Assembly (NCBI GenBank): GCA_946998205.1
Contig: CAMPYJ010000045.1
Location: 1 to 21,390 of the forward strand
Source: an uncultured Prevotella sp.
Lineage (GTDB): Bacteria; Bacteroidota; Bacteroidia; Bacteroidales; Bacteroidaceae
Reading direction: 5' to 3'
DNA length: 21,390 nucleotides
The first letter of the stretch is position 1, and every line of letters starts with the position of its first letter. Both the position numbers and the translations under genes were made by a program. Shown piece by piece: positions 13,779 to 21,390 of the stretch. The notes below the pieces were generated by a model that was not told the origin of the DNA, searched no databases, and worked only from the letters and a program-made list of their open reading frames with translations.

Positions 13779-14687
13779 CTAAAGCAATTTGGCCAAAGAT
13801 GAATATTTGAGAATGGCCCTTGACTGACTGAGCAGCCGGTAAAACTCGCGTGCGGAATTTTTGACATAGGACTGTTTGAGCTGATGAATGCATCCCTCCA
13901 TGTCGTTGCCTGCCATTTCGAGCGGGATGGCGACGAGCCCATCCTCATCATGAATGGTGGCTTCGGCCAATATCGTGATGAGCTTGCTTTGCCGAATCAG
14001 TTTCAGCAAGATGCTCACGTCGTTGAGCTCGGCGCGTATTTTGAGCTTGCTGTTCACGCTGTGCATCATATCCTCAAACGAGTTGCGGGCCTGCAATCCA
14101 TGTGCCGGCATGGCTGCATCGTACAGCACCAAATCGTCTAAGTTCAGCAACTTCCGCCTTGCCAGTGGATGTTGCTCGCTCACAACCACGGACAGGTGGT
14201 TGTTGAAGAGCACGTGGCTCTCTATCTTGTCGTTTCTGTCGGTGGGCTTGAAGGCCAGCACGAAATCAACTTCCCGCCGCTGCAGCATGTCCATGAGCTC
14301 GCTCATGGTTTTGTAAAAAACGTTGAGACGCACGTGTGGGTACAGTTTCATGAATTCGAGAACGGTCTCGGTAAGCAAAGGACTGAACGTGAACGTGACG
14401 CCAATGTTCAGCTCTCCCGTCAGCATGTTCTTCAAGTCGTCCATCTTCTGCGTGCAATCGTCGGCATCGATGATTACTTTTCGGGCATGTTGCTTGAATT
14501 GTTCTCCTGCTTCGGTGAGCGACACTTCGTGACTGTTTCGCTCAAACAAGACGGTGTCAAATTCGTTCTCAAGCTGGCGAATCTGCTGCGAGAGTGTACT
14601 CTGCGTTATGAACAGAGCCTTTGACGCCTCGGAGAAATTCAGCAATTCGGCCAGCTTGAGAAAGTATCTTATTTGTCTCAGTTCCAT
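13779..14687 (-). CDS. LysR family transcriptional regulator
   Basis: A 302-aa LysR-type regulator. The N-terminal winged helix-turn-helix is clear (MELRQIRYFLKLAE, NFSEASKALFITQSTLSQQIRQLENE, VLFERNSHEVSLTEAGE, residues 1-63), followed by a linker helix and a periplasmic-binding-protein-like effector domain (about 90-290; GELNIGVTFTFSPLL, VDFVLAFKP, LSVVVSEQHPLARR). Such proteins activate or repress nearby genes in response to a small molecule. It starts 32 bp after the ThrE_2-type gene on the same strand, so it is probably the last gene of the exporter operon and may control it. The effector cannot be told from the sequence. Confidence 0.93.
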   Translation of the reverse strand: MELRQIRYFLKLAELLNFSEASKALFITQSTLSQQIRQLENEFDTVLFERNSHEVSLTEAGEQFKQHARKVIIDADDCTQKMDDLKNMLTGELNIGVTFTFSPLLTETVLEFMKLYPHVRLNVFYKTMSELMDMLQRREVDFVLAFKPTDRNDKIESHVLFNNHLSVVVSEQHPLARRKLLNLDDLVLYDAAMPAHGLQARNSFEDMMHSVNSKLKIRAELNDVSILLKLIRQSKLITILAEATIHDEDGLVAIPLEMAGNDMEGCIHQLKQSYVKNSAREFYRLLSQSRAILKYSSLAKLL

Positions 14688-14719
14688 TGTTTACCTCTTT
14701 CAATATTCATAAATCACAT

Positions 14720-15217
14720 TCAATCGGCGTGACGGGTAGCGCGATAGGATATCTTGTTAAGGAGGAAGATGGGCAGCGTGGCTCCCAGCACCATTCCTAA
14801 AATGTCAAAAGCGCAAGTGAATCCGTTTGACGTACAAAGATACAAATAATGATTGAATAAATCTTCATCCTGCGTGAACAAACACAAGACCAAAGCCTCG
14901 ACGGTGCGATAGGCGTACATGCCTGGAATCATGGGCAGCAAGGACGGGAAAGAGAATGTCTCAGGCGGACACTTGGCCACCTTGGCAAGCCCCACTGCCA
15001 GGAAGCCAATGGCCAAAGAGGCGATAAAGCTGGCCACGATAAGGCTCTGTTGATGATAGGCGTTGTTCATCAAGGAATATCTCACACTATGGCCTACTGC
15101 CGAGATGAGGGCACAATAAGGATATGCGTTGTGTGGTGGGTTGCTGATGCTGGCAAAACCGATACCTGCCAGGGCGCCGAAAAACGCGTCTTCTAAAACG
15201 CATAAGAAGAATGTCAT
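14720..15217 (-). CDS. ThrE_2/YjjB-type exporter subunit
   Basis: A 165-aa integral membrane protein of the ThrE C-terminal domain family (YjjB in E. coli). It has four or five hydrophobic segments: residues about 2-22, 33-50, 57-80, 92-115 and 133-153, with the family motif PGMYAYRTVEAL (98-109). It works with the YjjP-type protein encoded 9 bp upstream; in Corynebacterium the two halves are fused as ThrE, the threonine/serine exporter, while the E. coli pair has been linked to succinate export. Substrate here is undetermined. Confidence 0.88.
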   Translation of the reverse strand: MTFFLCVLEDAFFGALAGIGFASISNPPHNAYPYCALISAVGHSVRYSLMNNAYHQQSLIVASFIASLAIGFLAVGLAKVAKCPPETFSFPSLLPMIPGMYAYRTVEALVLCLFTQDEDLFNHYLYLCTSNGFTCAFDILGMVLGATLPIFLLNKISYRATRHAD

Positions 15218-15226
15218 AAATAGTGG

Positions 15227-16039
15227 TTAAAACATTTTGAGATTCATCAGCAGTATGCCACCGGCTAATCCCACAGAGAGGCAGAACGTAAGGATCATGG
15301 AATTCATGAATCTGCTGAAAGATACTAGATACTGACCTTGAATGAGGTCACTGAGACTGTTGATGTATGGGATGCCCGGTATGAGGTACAGAACGCTGGT
15401 GGCCAGTGCCACGTCAGGCTTTTCACCCAGTCCGAACACATATCCGGCCGTACCAATGACGGCAGAGAAGAAGGCGCAAACCATGAAAACCAGCTTGACG
15501 TCCACATGCTCTTCCAACAACACTTGCTTAAGCCGGAAGCCCAACAGCGTAGCCACGAAAACGATGATCATTGCCAAAAAATCACCACCGAACAAGCGAC
15601 AGAACGACATGTTGGCAAGTGAGGCGAGAATCAACACAACCCACTTGTTGGTGTAAGGCGCAGAAATAATTCGGGCAAACTCAGCCTGAGCCTCCTCAAA
15701 CTGTATTTGTCCATCTGTAACCGCCCAACTGAGTTTGCTCAACTGGGTGTTTTTATAAAAGCTGATGCCTGTGTTTGGGGTCTTCTTCAGATATACCCTC
15801 GACTGTCCCGTGATAGGGTCAAAGTGTGCCAAATGGATGCTGTCAGGCAGAATGGTCATCTCTATGTTTAGTTTCCATACCTTGGCCAAGCGGTCTACGT
15901 TTTTCGTAATTCGCGTGCACGTCGCCCCGCAGCCATAGAGCCATGAGGCATAGTCGGTAAGAAACAGGCATATTGATTTGGTTTGATCAGCTTTAGGTGA
16001 TTGGTTATTCTTCGTCCCAGTCATAGATGTCAAACTCAT
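15227..16039 (-). CDS. ThrE_1/YjjP-type threonine/serine exporter subunit
   Basis: A 270-aa membrane protein from the ATG at 16039. The in-frame TTG at 16051 is less likely; the ATG at 16024 is also possible. The N-terminal soluble domain (about 1-130) contains CLFLTDYASWLYGCGATCTRI and ILPDSIHLAHFD; five hydrophobic segments follow at about 132-150, 153-170, 182-204, 209-228 and 245-266, with the motif LIPGIP (219-224). This is the ThrE_1 (DUF1212) architecture, the partner of the ThrE_2 protein encoded 9 bp downstream. The start lies inside the end of the 51-aa gene (overlap 35 bp), implying translational coupling. Transport of threonine/serine or a dicarboxylate is inferred from the family. 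Confidence 0.9.
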   Translation of the reverse strand: MSLTSMTGTKNNQSPKADQTKSICLFLTDYASWLYGCGATCTRITKNVDRLAKVWKLNIEMTILPDSIHLAHFDPITGQSRVYLKKTPNTGISFYKNTQLSKLSWAVTDGQIQFEEAQAEFARIISAPYTNKWVVLILASLANMSFCRLFGGDFLAMIIVFVATLLGFRLKQVLLEEHVDVKLVFMVCAFFSAVIGTAGYVFGLGEKPDVALATSVLYLIPGIPYINSLSDLIQGQYLVSFSRFMNSMILTFCLSVGLAGGILLMNLKMF

Positions 16040-16160
16040 CTGAAAGTTCAAATAGTTTATGACCTTTGGTGTGTCTTCTCATTTTTACTGCTTCCCGCAT
16101 GATGAGAATGACACCTAATATTAGTATGACGCTACTCCAAATGATGACTTGATTGCTCAT
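16005..16160 (-). CDS. Small 51-aa membrane protein at the head of the exporter operon
   Basis: An ATG frame of 51 codons that starts the operon and overlaps the 5' end of the ThrE_1-type gene by 35 bp in another frame. Residues 4-21 form one hydrophobic helix (QVIIWSSVILILGVILIM). A basic stretch follows (KMRRHTKGHK, 27-36), then an acidic aromatic tail (DEFDIYDWDEE, 41-51). The basic stretch after the helix predicts an N-out, C-in single-span protein. It lies directly downstream of a perfect -7 box. I do not recognise its family. Position and overlap suggest an accessory subunit or regulator of the exporter. Confidence 0.65.
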   Translation of the reverse strand: MSNQVIIWSSVILILGVILIMREAVKMRRHTKGHKLFELSDEFDIYDWDEE

Positions 16161-16188
16161 ATTACTATCTCGTTAAAGTTTGACGCTG

Positions 16189-16196
16189 CAAAGATA
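16189..16196 (-). promoter_or_regulatory. Promoter -7 box of the exporter operon
   Basis: On the minus strand the bases read TATCTTTG, a perfect TAnnTTTG, about 29 bp before the ATG of the 51-aa gene. The -33 element is weak. No other such box lies between the genes of the operon as far as I can see. Confidence 0.6.
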
Positions 16197-17001
16197 TGGA
16201 TATAGAAAGGTGATTCGACGCTTCTGCTACGGTTTATGTCAATACCTGCATTCGGTGATTTTCTGTTGAAAATAGATGCATAAAGGTGTTTTGTTGGTCG
16301 TCTGCGAATCTTGAAAACGTACGAGATGTTTTTGATGCTTCTAAAAATAAATATTATATAACAAGCTGATAAATAATTTAATACCTGTATTCCTATTTTG
16401 GTGTGATGTGAATGTCGTTTGCGTTTTCTCATCTTTTATACCAATCGGCACATAGTAAAATTAAATTGATTTTTCCACTATTTGCATTTGCTTATGTAAA
16501 TTACCGCAATTTAATTTACTGCAAGACGAAGCGAAAGATGAGGATGCCGTGCGTTGCGATAAGACGAAGCGCGGCAGGGTGCTTGAATGGCCGCATGCGT
16601 GCTGTCTTTTGGAACTGACGGGCACCGCCCCGCAGTGTCACGGTCGCTTGGCGCGTCCTGACCATTCAAGCGTCAGGCATCATTGACGTTGGGGTAGATG
16701 TGTTTTCCCTCACGCGCTGAAATCAATGTGCTTGCGCGCCGTTCTCTTCAAGACGATGACAAGGCGCGGGGGTTGTTTGAGTACGCACCATCGTTGCCTG
16801 CTGTCCCGTGCGTTTTCGGAAATGAGGCAATGTGAATGGTTCTGTACGGAACGCCGTGAAGGGTGACGTGTTTGTAACCGATGCGCCAGTGCGTTTCCCG
16901 AAGGCCGAAAACCATTGTCTGTCCAATAGATTGATAGTGACGGATAATGCCAAGTGTGTCAGTGTGTTGTGACTATATGCTGAAGCATGTTTGAGGTAAG
17001 G
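16197..17001. other. Long intergenic stretch with scattered repeats
   Basis: The part up to about 16520 is A+T-rich; from about 16530 to 16930 it is markedly G+C-richer. Repeats seen: direct AAGACGAAGCG at 16523-16533 and 16561-16571; inverted GCTTGAATGG (16581-16590) with CCATTCAAGC (16662-16671). Open frames here (16412-16618 plus, 16723-17013 minus) show no recognisable domain and are probably not genes. It may hold a decayed element. Confidence 0.45.
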
Positions 17002-17102
17002 ATGCAAACTCATTGCTTTTACCCGCCAATCTGTATGAGTTTGATGCCCAATTCACATGCTTTTGGCGGTCAATCTCCATGAGTTTGCAAGACGGTTTGC
17101 AT
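17002..17102. repeat. Direct and inverted repeats upstream of the beta-galactosidase
   Basis: Two 30-bp direct units, 17014-17043 and 17058-17087, share TGCTTTT, CAATCT and ATGAGTTTG at identical spacing, with a 44-bp period. GCAAACTCAT (17004-17013) is the reverse complement of ATGAGTTTGC (17079-17088), and ATGCAAAC (17002-17009) of GTTTGCAT (17095-17102). The block ends about 55 bp before the -7 box of the next gene and could bind a regulator. Confidence 0.5.
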
Positions 17103-17156
17103 GAACATTTTTTTTGATTGTCGCGCGCTTTTCTATCTATTTTGAAAATCATTTCG

Positions 17157-17164
17157 TATCTTTG
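17157..17164 (+). promoter_or_regulatory. Promoter -7 box of the beta-galactosidase gene
   Basis: TATCTTTG is a perfect TAnnTTTG, 36 bp before the ATG at 17201. Because it lies downstream of the longer in-frame start at 17114, it supports the ATG at 17201 as the real start. Confidence 0.6.
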
Positions 17165-17200
17165 TGGCATCCTAATAGAATCATTATTAAACTTTTGTTT

Positions 17201-20200
17201 ATGACATCCAGATTGTTTCTTTTTTGTGCATTCGCATCCTTTAGTATGTCGGCCATGGCTCAGACGCCCCATCTGGAGGGTTTTGAGTATGGAAACGCCA
17301 CTTCGCCCACCGGACAGGAATGGCAATCGCCAGAGCTGTTGGGCTATAATAAATTACAGCCGCGTTCCAATTTCACCTCTTTCGCCTCGGCAGAAGAGGC
17401 GCGTGAGTATCTTCCGGAGCACTCGTCTTATAGGATGAGCCTTGACGGCCGGTGGAAATTCCATTTCGCAAAGAACCCGGATGAGCGGCCGGCCGATTTT
17501 TATCGAACAGACTTCAATGTTTCGCGGTGGGATGACATTACGGTGCCAGGCTCGTGGAACATTCTGGGCATCCAGAAAGACGGCAGCCTGAAATATGGCG
17601 TGCCCATCTATGTGAACCAGAGGGTCATCTTCCAATACAACATAGCCGTTGGCGATTGGCGGAAGGGAGTGATGCGCGAGCCGCCAAAGAGCTTTACCAC
17701 ATACGAGTACCGCAACGAGGTGGGTTCGTACAAACGTAGCTTTAACATACCCGACAACTGGGACGGAAGAGAAGTCTTCGTGTCGTTTGATGGCGTAGAC
17801 AGTTTTTTCTATCTCTGGATTAACGGCCGGTATGTGGGCTTTTCCAAGAACTCGCGCAACGCGGCCCGCTTCGACATCACTCGGTTCGCGCACAAAGGTG
17901 ACAACCAAATAGCCGTGGAAGTGTACCGTTCGAGCGATGGCTCTTTCCTCGAGTCACAGGACATGTTCCGCTTGCCGGGCATCTTCCGCAGCGTTGCCAT
18001 ATATTCCACGCCCAAGACGCATATACAAGACATGGTGGTGAAACCGTCTTACGTCGACGGAGCCGGCGCTTTGCAGATTGCTGCAACCATAGAAAACCTG
18101 GGCAGGAAAACCGTGAAGGGATGCCGGATAGATTATCTTTTGTACGAAAACAAATTGTTTGGCGACGATAATCATTTGGTATCTACCTGGTATGCCGACG
18201 CCGTCGCGTCATTGAAGAGTGGCGGCAGCACCACCATCAGCAACCGCTTCACGATACCAGACATCAAGCCGTGGACACCCGAAGACCCGCGCGTGTATGT
18301 GCTTGTGGCCTTGTTGAAAGACAAGAAGGGCAAAACCGTTGAGGCCATCAGCGCGCAGACAGGTTTCCGTACGGTGGAGATTAAAGACACGCCTGCCGCG
18401 GCAGACGAGTTTAATTTGGCCGGAAGATATTTTTATATCAACGGAAAGCCCTTAAAGCTCAAAGGAGTGAACCGTCATGATACCAATCCCGCCACGGGAC
18501 ATGCCGTCAGCCGTCAGCAGATGCGGGATGAAATCATGATGATGAAGCGTGCCAACATCAACCATGTGCGTACCTCGCACTATCCCAACGATCCTTATTT
18601 CTATTATCTATGTAATAAATATGGTGTCGTGTTGGAGAGTGAAGCCAACATTGAGAGCCACGAATATTATTATGGAAAAGAGTCGTTGTCGCATCCCGTC
18701 GAGTGGCGCAAGGCGCATGTGGCCAGGGTGATGGAAATGGTACACTCGCTCGTCAACGAGCCGTGCATCGCCATTTGGAGCTTGGGAAACGAGGCGGGTC
18801 CCGGCAAAAACTTTGTTGCAGCATACCAAGCACTGAAGAAATTCGACACTACCCGTCCGGTTCAATACGAGCGCAACAATGACATCGTTGACATGGGCTC
18901 CAACCAATACCCGTCTGTCAACTGGGTGCGCGACGCCGTCAAAGGACACATGAACATCAAATATCCTTTCCACATCTCTGAATATGCCCACTCCATGGGC
19001 AACGCCGTGGGCGACTTGCAAGATTATTGGGACGCCATCGAGTCGACCAACTTCTTCATGGGCGGCGCCATCTGGGACTGGATTGACCAAAGCATGTACA
19101 ACTATACGAAAGACGGGAAGCGTTATCTGGCCTACGGAGGCGACTTTGGTGACACGCCAAACGATGGACAGTTTGTCATGAATGGCATCATCTTTGGCGA
19201 CATGAAACCCAAGCCTCAATACTTTGAGGTGAAAAAGGTTTACCAAAACGTGGGCGTTTCGTGGGCGAACCAAAAAGAAGGCACGCTCGACATCTTCAAC
19301 AAGAACTATTACACAGATGATTTAAGCGGATATGAAGTGCATTGGTCGCTGAGTGCTGACGGCATTCGTGTAAAAAAAGGTGTGTTGCCTTTAGGCAGCG
19401 TGTTGCCGCGCCAACACAAGACGGTGCGCATTGATGGACTTTGCGATGCACTGGATCCCGGCAAGGATTACCGTCTTGACGTCAGCTTTAAGCTCAAGTC
19501 TGACAAGCCTTGGGCAAAGGCTGGCTATGTTCAAGCTGACCAACAACTGGAGCTCCACAAAGCCGTAAAGCGTCCATCTCTTGCATCCACGATGGATAAG
19601 AGCCTGCAGCCGCTCAAGGTGATGCGACAAGAATCCAAAATCACAGTCACTGGTAACGGCAACACCATCGTGTTTGACAAGTCCACGGGTTCGCTCCATA
19701 GTTTGGCATACGGTGGAAAAACCATCATCGCAGCAGGCAACGGTCCCAAGCTCGACGCCTTCCGCGCATGGGTTAACAATGACAACTGGGCATACCAGTC
19801 ATGGTATGAGAATGGATTGCACAACCTGCAACACAAGGCATTGGACTGCAAATGGGCGAGAAACCGTAACGGAAGCGTGTCGCTCAGCTTCAAGATTGAG
19901 AGCCAAGGCCTGTCTACAGCCAAGTTGGAAGGAGCCGACAAGAATTGGAAAAAATTGGTGGAAACGGGAAAACGTCCCGACTTCAAGTTCACTACCAACG
20001 TCATCTACACCGTTTATCCCGACGGAAGTGTGGAAAGCCAAAGCAGCATCACCTCCAACAACCCACAACTCATCCTGCCTCGTTTGGGCTATGTCATGAA
20101 GTTGCCTGCTGATATGTGCAAGATGGTTTACAACGGTCGTGGTCCAATTGGCAACTATCCTGACCGGAAAACCGCCCAGCACATCGGCATTTATGAGCAG

Positions 20201-21214
20201 CAAGACGTGGCCGATGAGTTTGTAAACTTCCCCAAACCGCAAGACATGGCCAACCATACCGATTCGCGTTGGGTGGCATTGCAGGGTGAAGATGGACGGT
20301 CAGTCATCTTCGCTACGACCGCAACAAGTGGCATGAGCTTCTCCGCTCTGCCTTATTCGGCTCAGCAATTGGCCATGGCTAACCATCCTTATGAGCTGCC
20401 ACAGAGCGACGGTGTTTATCTCCATCTCGACCTGGCCATCACCGGATTGGGTGGTAACAGCTGCGGACAAGGCGCTCCTTTGGAGGAAGATCGGGTGAAA
20501 GCGGTACTCCACACCTTCGGATACGTCATTCGTCCCGTCAGCGACATGCGTTCCACGACACTCAATGCAGCAGGCATGGTGAGTCCGTCATCAGAAATTC
20601 CGCTTTCAATCACACGCGACAACACGGGGCTTGTTACCATCGAAGGCCAGCAAGGTCATACGGTCTATTACCAACTCAATGGTAAAAACAAGACCATGAA
20701 ATATGATGGACCATTCAATCTGCGCAACGGTGGTAAGGTTAAAGCGTGGCAGAAAGAATCGAACTTCAAGTACGAGGAAGCGTTTGACAAGATAGAATCC
20801 ATTCCCGTAACCGTGAAATTCGCCTCCAGCGTCGAGAGTGGAGAGGGGGATGCCAGTCACCTTGTCGATGGCAACCCCCGCACCTACTGGCACACCATGT
20901 ACAGTGTTACGGTGGCCAACTATCCTCATTGGTTCGATTTGGATTGCGGATCGTCCAAGATACTCAAAGGTTTTACCTATTTGCCTCGTCAGGATTCGCC
21001 AAACGGCCGCGTCAAAAACTACCGCGTGCAGGTGAGTGATGACGGCAAGAGTTGGAGCAACGCTGTCGCCGAAGGTTGCTTTGAGAATGGTACGAAGCAG
21101 CAACGAGTACTGTTCAGCAAACCTGTCAAGGCGCGATACGTGCGTTTCACCGCACTCAGTTCACAAGACGGACAAGACTTTGCCACCTGTGCTGAATTTA
21201 CAGTGTTGCAATAA
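17201..21214 (+). CDS. Secreted GH2 beta-galactosidase with C-terminal CBM32-like domain
   Basis: A protein of 1337 aa from the ATG at 17201, which opens a signal peptide (MTSRLFLF to SAMA, cut before Q21); the longer frame from 17114 would bury it and starts before the promoter. The order is LacZ-like: sugar-binding jelly roll (about 60-290; YRMSLDGRWKFHF, VPGSWN, GVDSFFYLWINGRYVG), immunoglobulin-like domain, and the GH2 TIM barrel (LKGVNRHDTNP, RTSHYPN) with acid/base E531 in WSLGNEAG and nucleophile E594 in ISEYAHSMGNA. Then come the second Ig-like domain and the large beta-sandwich (Bgal_small_N type, about 820-1110). A chitobiase-C-like segment (about 1135-1195) and an F5/8-type CBM32-like domain (about 1204-1337) follow. 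It should release beta-linked galactose from glycans in the periplasm or at the surface. No SusC/SusD pair is adjacent, so its polysaccharide is not evident. Confidence 0.93.
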   Translation: MTSRLFLFCAFASFSMSAMAQTPHLEGFEYGNATSPTGQEWQSPELLGYNKLQPRSNFTSFASAEEAREYLPEHSSYRMSLDGRWKFHFAKNPDERPADFYRTDFNVSRWDDITVPGSWNILGIQKDGSLKYGVPIYVNQRVIFQYNIAVGDWRKGVMREPPKSFTTYEYRNEVGSYKRSFNIPDNWDGREVFVSFDGVDSFFYLWINGRYVGFSKNSRNAARFDITRFAHKGDNQIAVEVYRSSDGSFLESQDMFRLPGIFRSVAIYSTPKTHIQDMVVKPSYVDGAGALQIAATIENLGRKTVKGCRIDYLLYENKLFGDDNHLVSTWYADAVASLKSGGSTTISNRFTIPDIKPWTPEDPRVYVLVALLKDKKGKTVEAISAQTGFRTVEIKDTPAAADEFNLAGRYFYINGKPLKLKGVNRHDTNPATGHAVSRQQMRDEIMMMKRANINHVRTSHYPNDPYFYYLCNKYGVVLESEANIESHEYYYGKESLSHPVEWRKAHVARVMEMVHSLVNEPCIAIWSLGNEAGPGKNFVAAYQALKKFDTTRPVQYERNNDIVDMGSNQYPSVNWVRDAVKGHMNIKYPFHISEYAHSMGNAVGDLQDYWDAIESTNFFMGGAIWDWIDQSMYNYTKDGKRYLAYGGDFGDTPNDGQFVMNGIIFGDMKPKPQYFEVKKVYQNVGVSWANQKEGTLDIFNKNYYTDDLSGYEVHWSLSADGIRVKKGVLPLGSVLPRQHKTVRIDGLCDALDPGKDYRLDVSFKLKSDKPWAKAGYVQADQQLELHKAVKRPSLASTMDKSLQPLKVMRQESKITVTGNGNTIVFDKSTGSLHSLAYGGKTIIAAGNGPKLDAFRAWVNNDNWAYQSWYENGLHNLQHKALDCKWARNRNGSVSLSFKIESQGLSTAKLEGADKNWKKLVETGKRPDFKFTTNVIYTVYPDGSVESQSSITSNNPQLILPRLGYVMKLPADMCKMVYNGRGPIGNYPDRKTAQHIGIYEQQDVADEFVNFPKPQDMANHTDSRWVALQGEDGRSVIFATTATSGMSFSALPYSAQQLAMANHPYELPQSDGVYLHLDLAITGLGGNSCGQGAPLEEDRVKAVLHTFGYVIRPVSDMRSTTLNAAGMVSPSSEIPLSITRDNTGLVTIEGQQGHTVYYQLNGKNKTMKYDGPFNLRNGGKVKAWQKESNFKYEEAFDKIESIPVTVKFASSVESGEGDASHLVDGNPRTYWHTMYSVTVANYPHWFDLDCGSSKILKGFTYLPRQDSPNGRVKNYRVQVSDDGKSWSNAVAEGCFENGTKQQRVLFSKPVKARYVRFTALSSQDGQDFATCAEFTVLQ

Positions 21215-21270
21215 GAGTAGGCAAGGGTATGTGTTAATATATATTAATTATAAGTGATTCTTTACGTCTG

Positions 21271-21303
21271 TTTGTCACTTTTCAATTAAAAACATTACCT
21301 TTG
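21271..21303 (+). promoter_or_regulatory. Promoter of the tRNA gene
   Basis: TTTG at 21271-21274 and TACCTTTG at 21296-21303, with 21 bp between, match the -33/-7 arrangement. The start would be near 21310, about 25 nt before the tRNA. Confidence 0.65.
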
Positions 21304-21335
21304 CATCCGCAAACAGAAATGACAGCATTTGTTGA

Positions 21336-21390
21336 GGTGCGTTAGTTCAGTTGGTTAGAATGCCTGCCTGTCACGCAGGAGGTCACGAGT
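21336..21390 (+). tRNA. tRNA-Asp (anticodon GTC), 5' part
   Basis: The acceptor strand GGTGCGT is followed by TA, a D arm with GTTCAGTTGGTTAGAA, and an anticodon stem-loop CCTGC-CTGTCAC-GCAGG whose loop centre is GTC (Asp). The variable region and the first T-arm bases are present; the sequence ends at the window edge, leaving roughly 20 nt outside. It reads aspartate codons. Confidence 0.93.

Noticed and set aside
16723..17013. Minus-strand 96-codon frame containing two KRTG segments
   Set aside because: Composition is unlike a folded protein, no family recognised, no promoter; more likely a chance frame in G+C-rich intergenic DNA.
17114..17200. N-terminal extension of the beta-galactosidase
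   Set aside because: It would begin upstream of the -7 box and place a hydrophilic segment before a clear signal peptide; the ATG at 17201 fits better.
16973..17326. Minus-strand 117-codon frame
   Set aside because: It overlaps the repeat block, the promoter and the signal peptide region of the beta-galactosidase gene.
1..21390. CRISPR array or defence/toxin-antitoxin locus
   Set aside because: No regularly spaced repeats of 25-40 bp and no Cas, nuclease or toxin-like gene pairs were found; the only periodic repeats are two units near 17014-17087.

Overview
The window reads as chromosomal DNA of a Bacteroidales bacterium, most likely Prevotella-like. The evidence is the repeated TAnnTTTG -7 promoter boxes instead of sigma70-type promoters, starts without strong Shine-Dalgarno sequences, an 811-aa fused aspartokinase/homoserine dehydrogenase of Bacteroidales type, a UpxY-like NusG paralogue, a stand-alone ECF sigma factor, a secreted protein with the C-terminal YNLxGQRV...GKK motif common in Prevotella, and a large secreted GH2 beta-galactosidase with a CBM32-like end.

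Layout. 1-1995: an A+T-rich gene for an ApbA/PanE-like oxidoreductase, then about 870 bp with no convincing gene but a long hairpin. 1996-4765: thrA on the minus strand with a structured leader that may encode a Thr-containing 40-aa peptide. 4792-6469: an FAD-dependent oxidoreductase on the plus strand, ending in a clear hairpin terminator shared with a convergent secreted protein (6516-7691). 7883-7984: a complete promoter-hairpin-hairpin-terminator unit, a candidate small RNA of about 70 nt, in front of a separately promoted ECF sigma gene (8219-8815). 8885-9718: rpe preceded by a 41-aa small gene. 10010-11472: a two- or three-gene operon of a TrpF-like protein with altered active-site motifs and a NusG/UpxY-like protein. 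11497-11946: bcp on the minus strand. 12059-12351: a 273-bp palindromic MITE-like element with 17-bp terminal inverted repeats (one mismatch) and a perfect 10-bp target duplication. 13032-13556: an Lrp/AsnC regulator with a palindrome over its promoter. 13779-16160: a minus-strand operon of a 51-aa membrane protein, both ThrE/YjjP-YjjB exporter subunits and a LysR regulator. 16197-17200: a long intergenic region with repeats. 17201-21214: the GH2 beta-galactosidase. 21336-21390: the 5' part of tRNA-Asp(GTC), cut by the window end.

How the genes fit together. Threonine is a partial theme: thrA makes homoserine/threonine precursors, the ThrE-type pair probably exports threonine/serine or a small acid, and Lrp and LysR regulators lie beside the exporter; any link is inference. 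The items least explained by known annotation are the TrpF-like/NusG-like operon, the candidate small RNA, the MITE, and three small proteins (leader ORF of thrA, 41-aa gene before rpe, 51-aa membrane protein before the exporter). I did not see a CRISPR array, phage, toxin-antitoxin or defence system.
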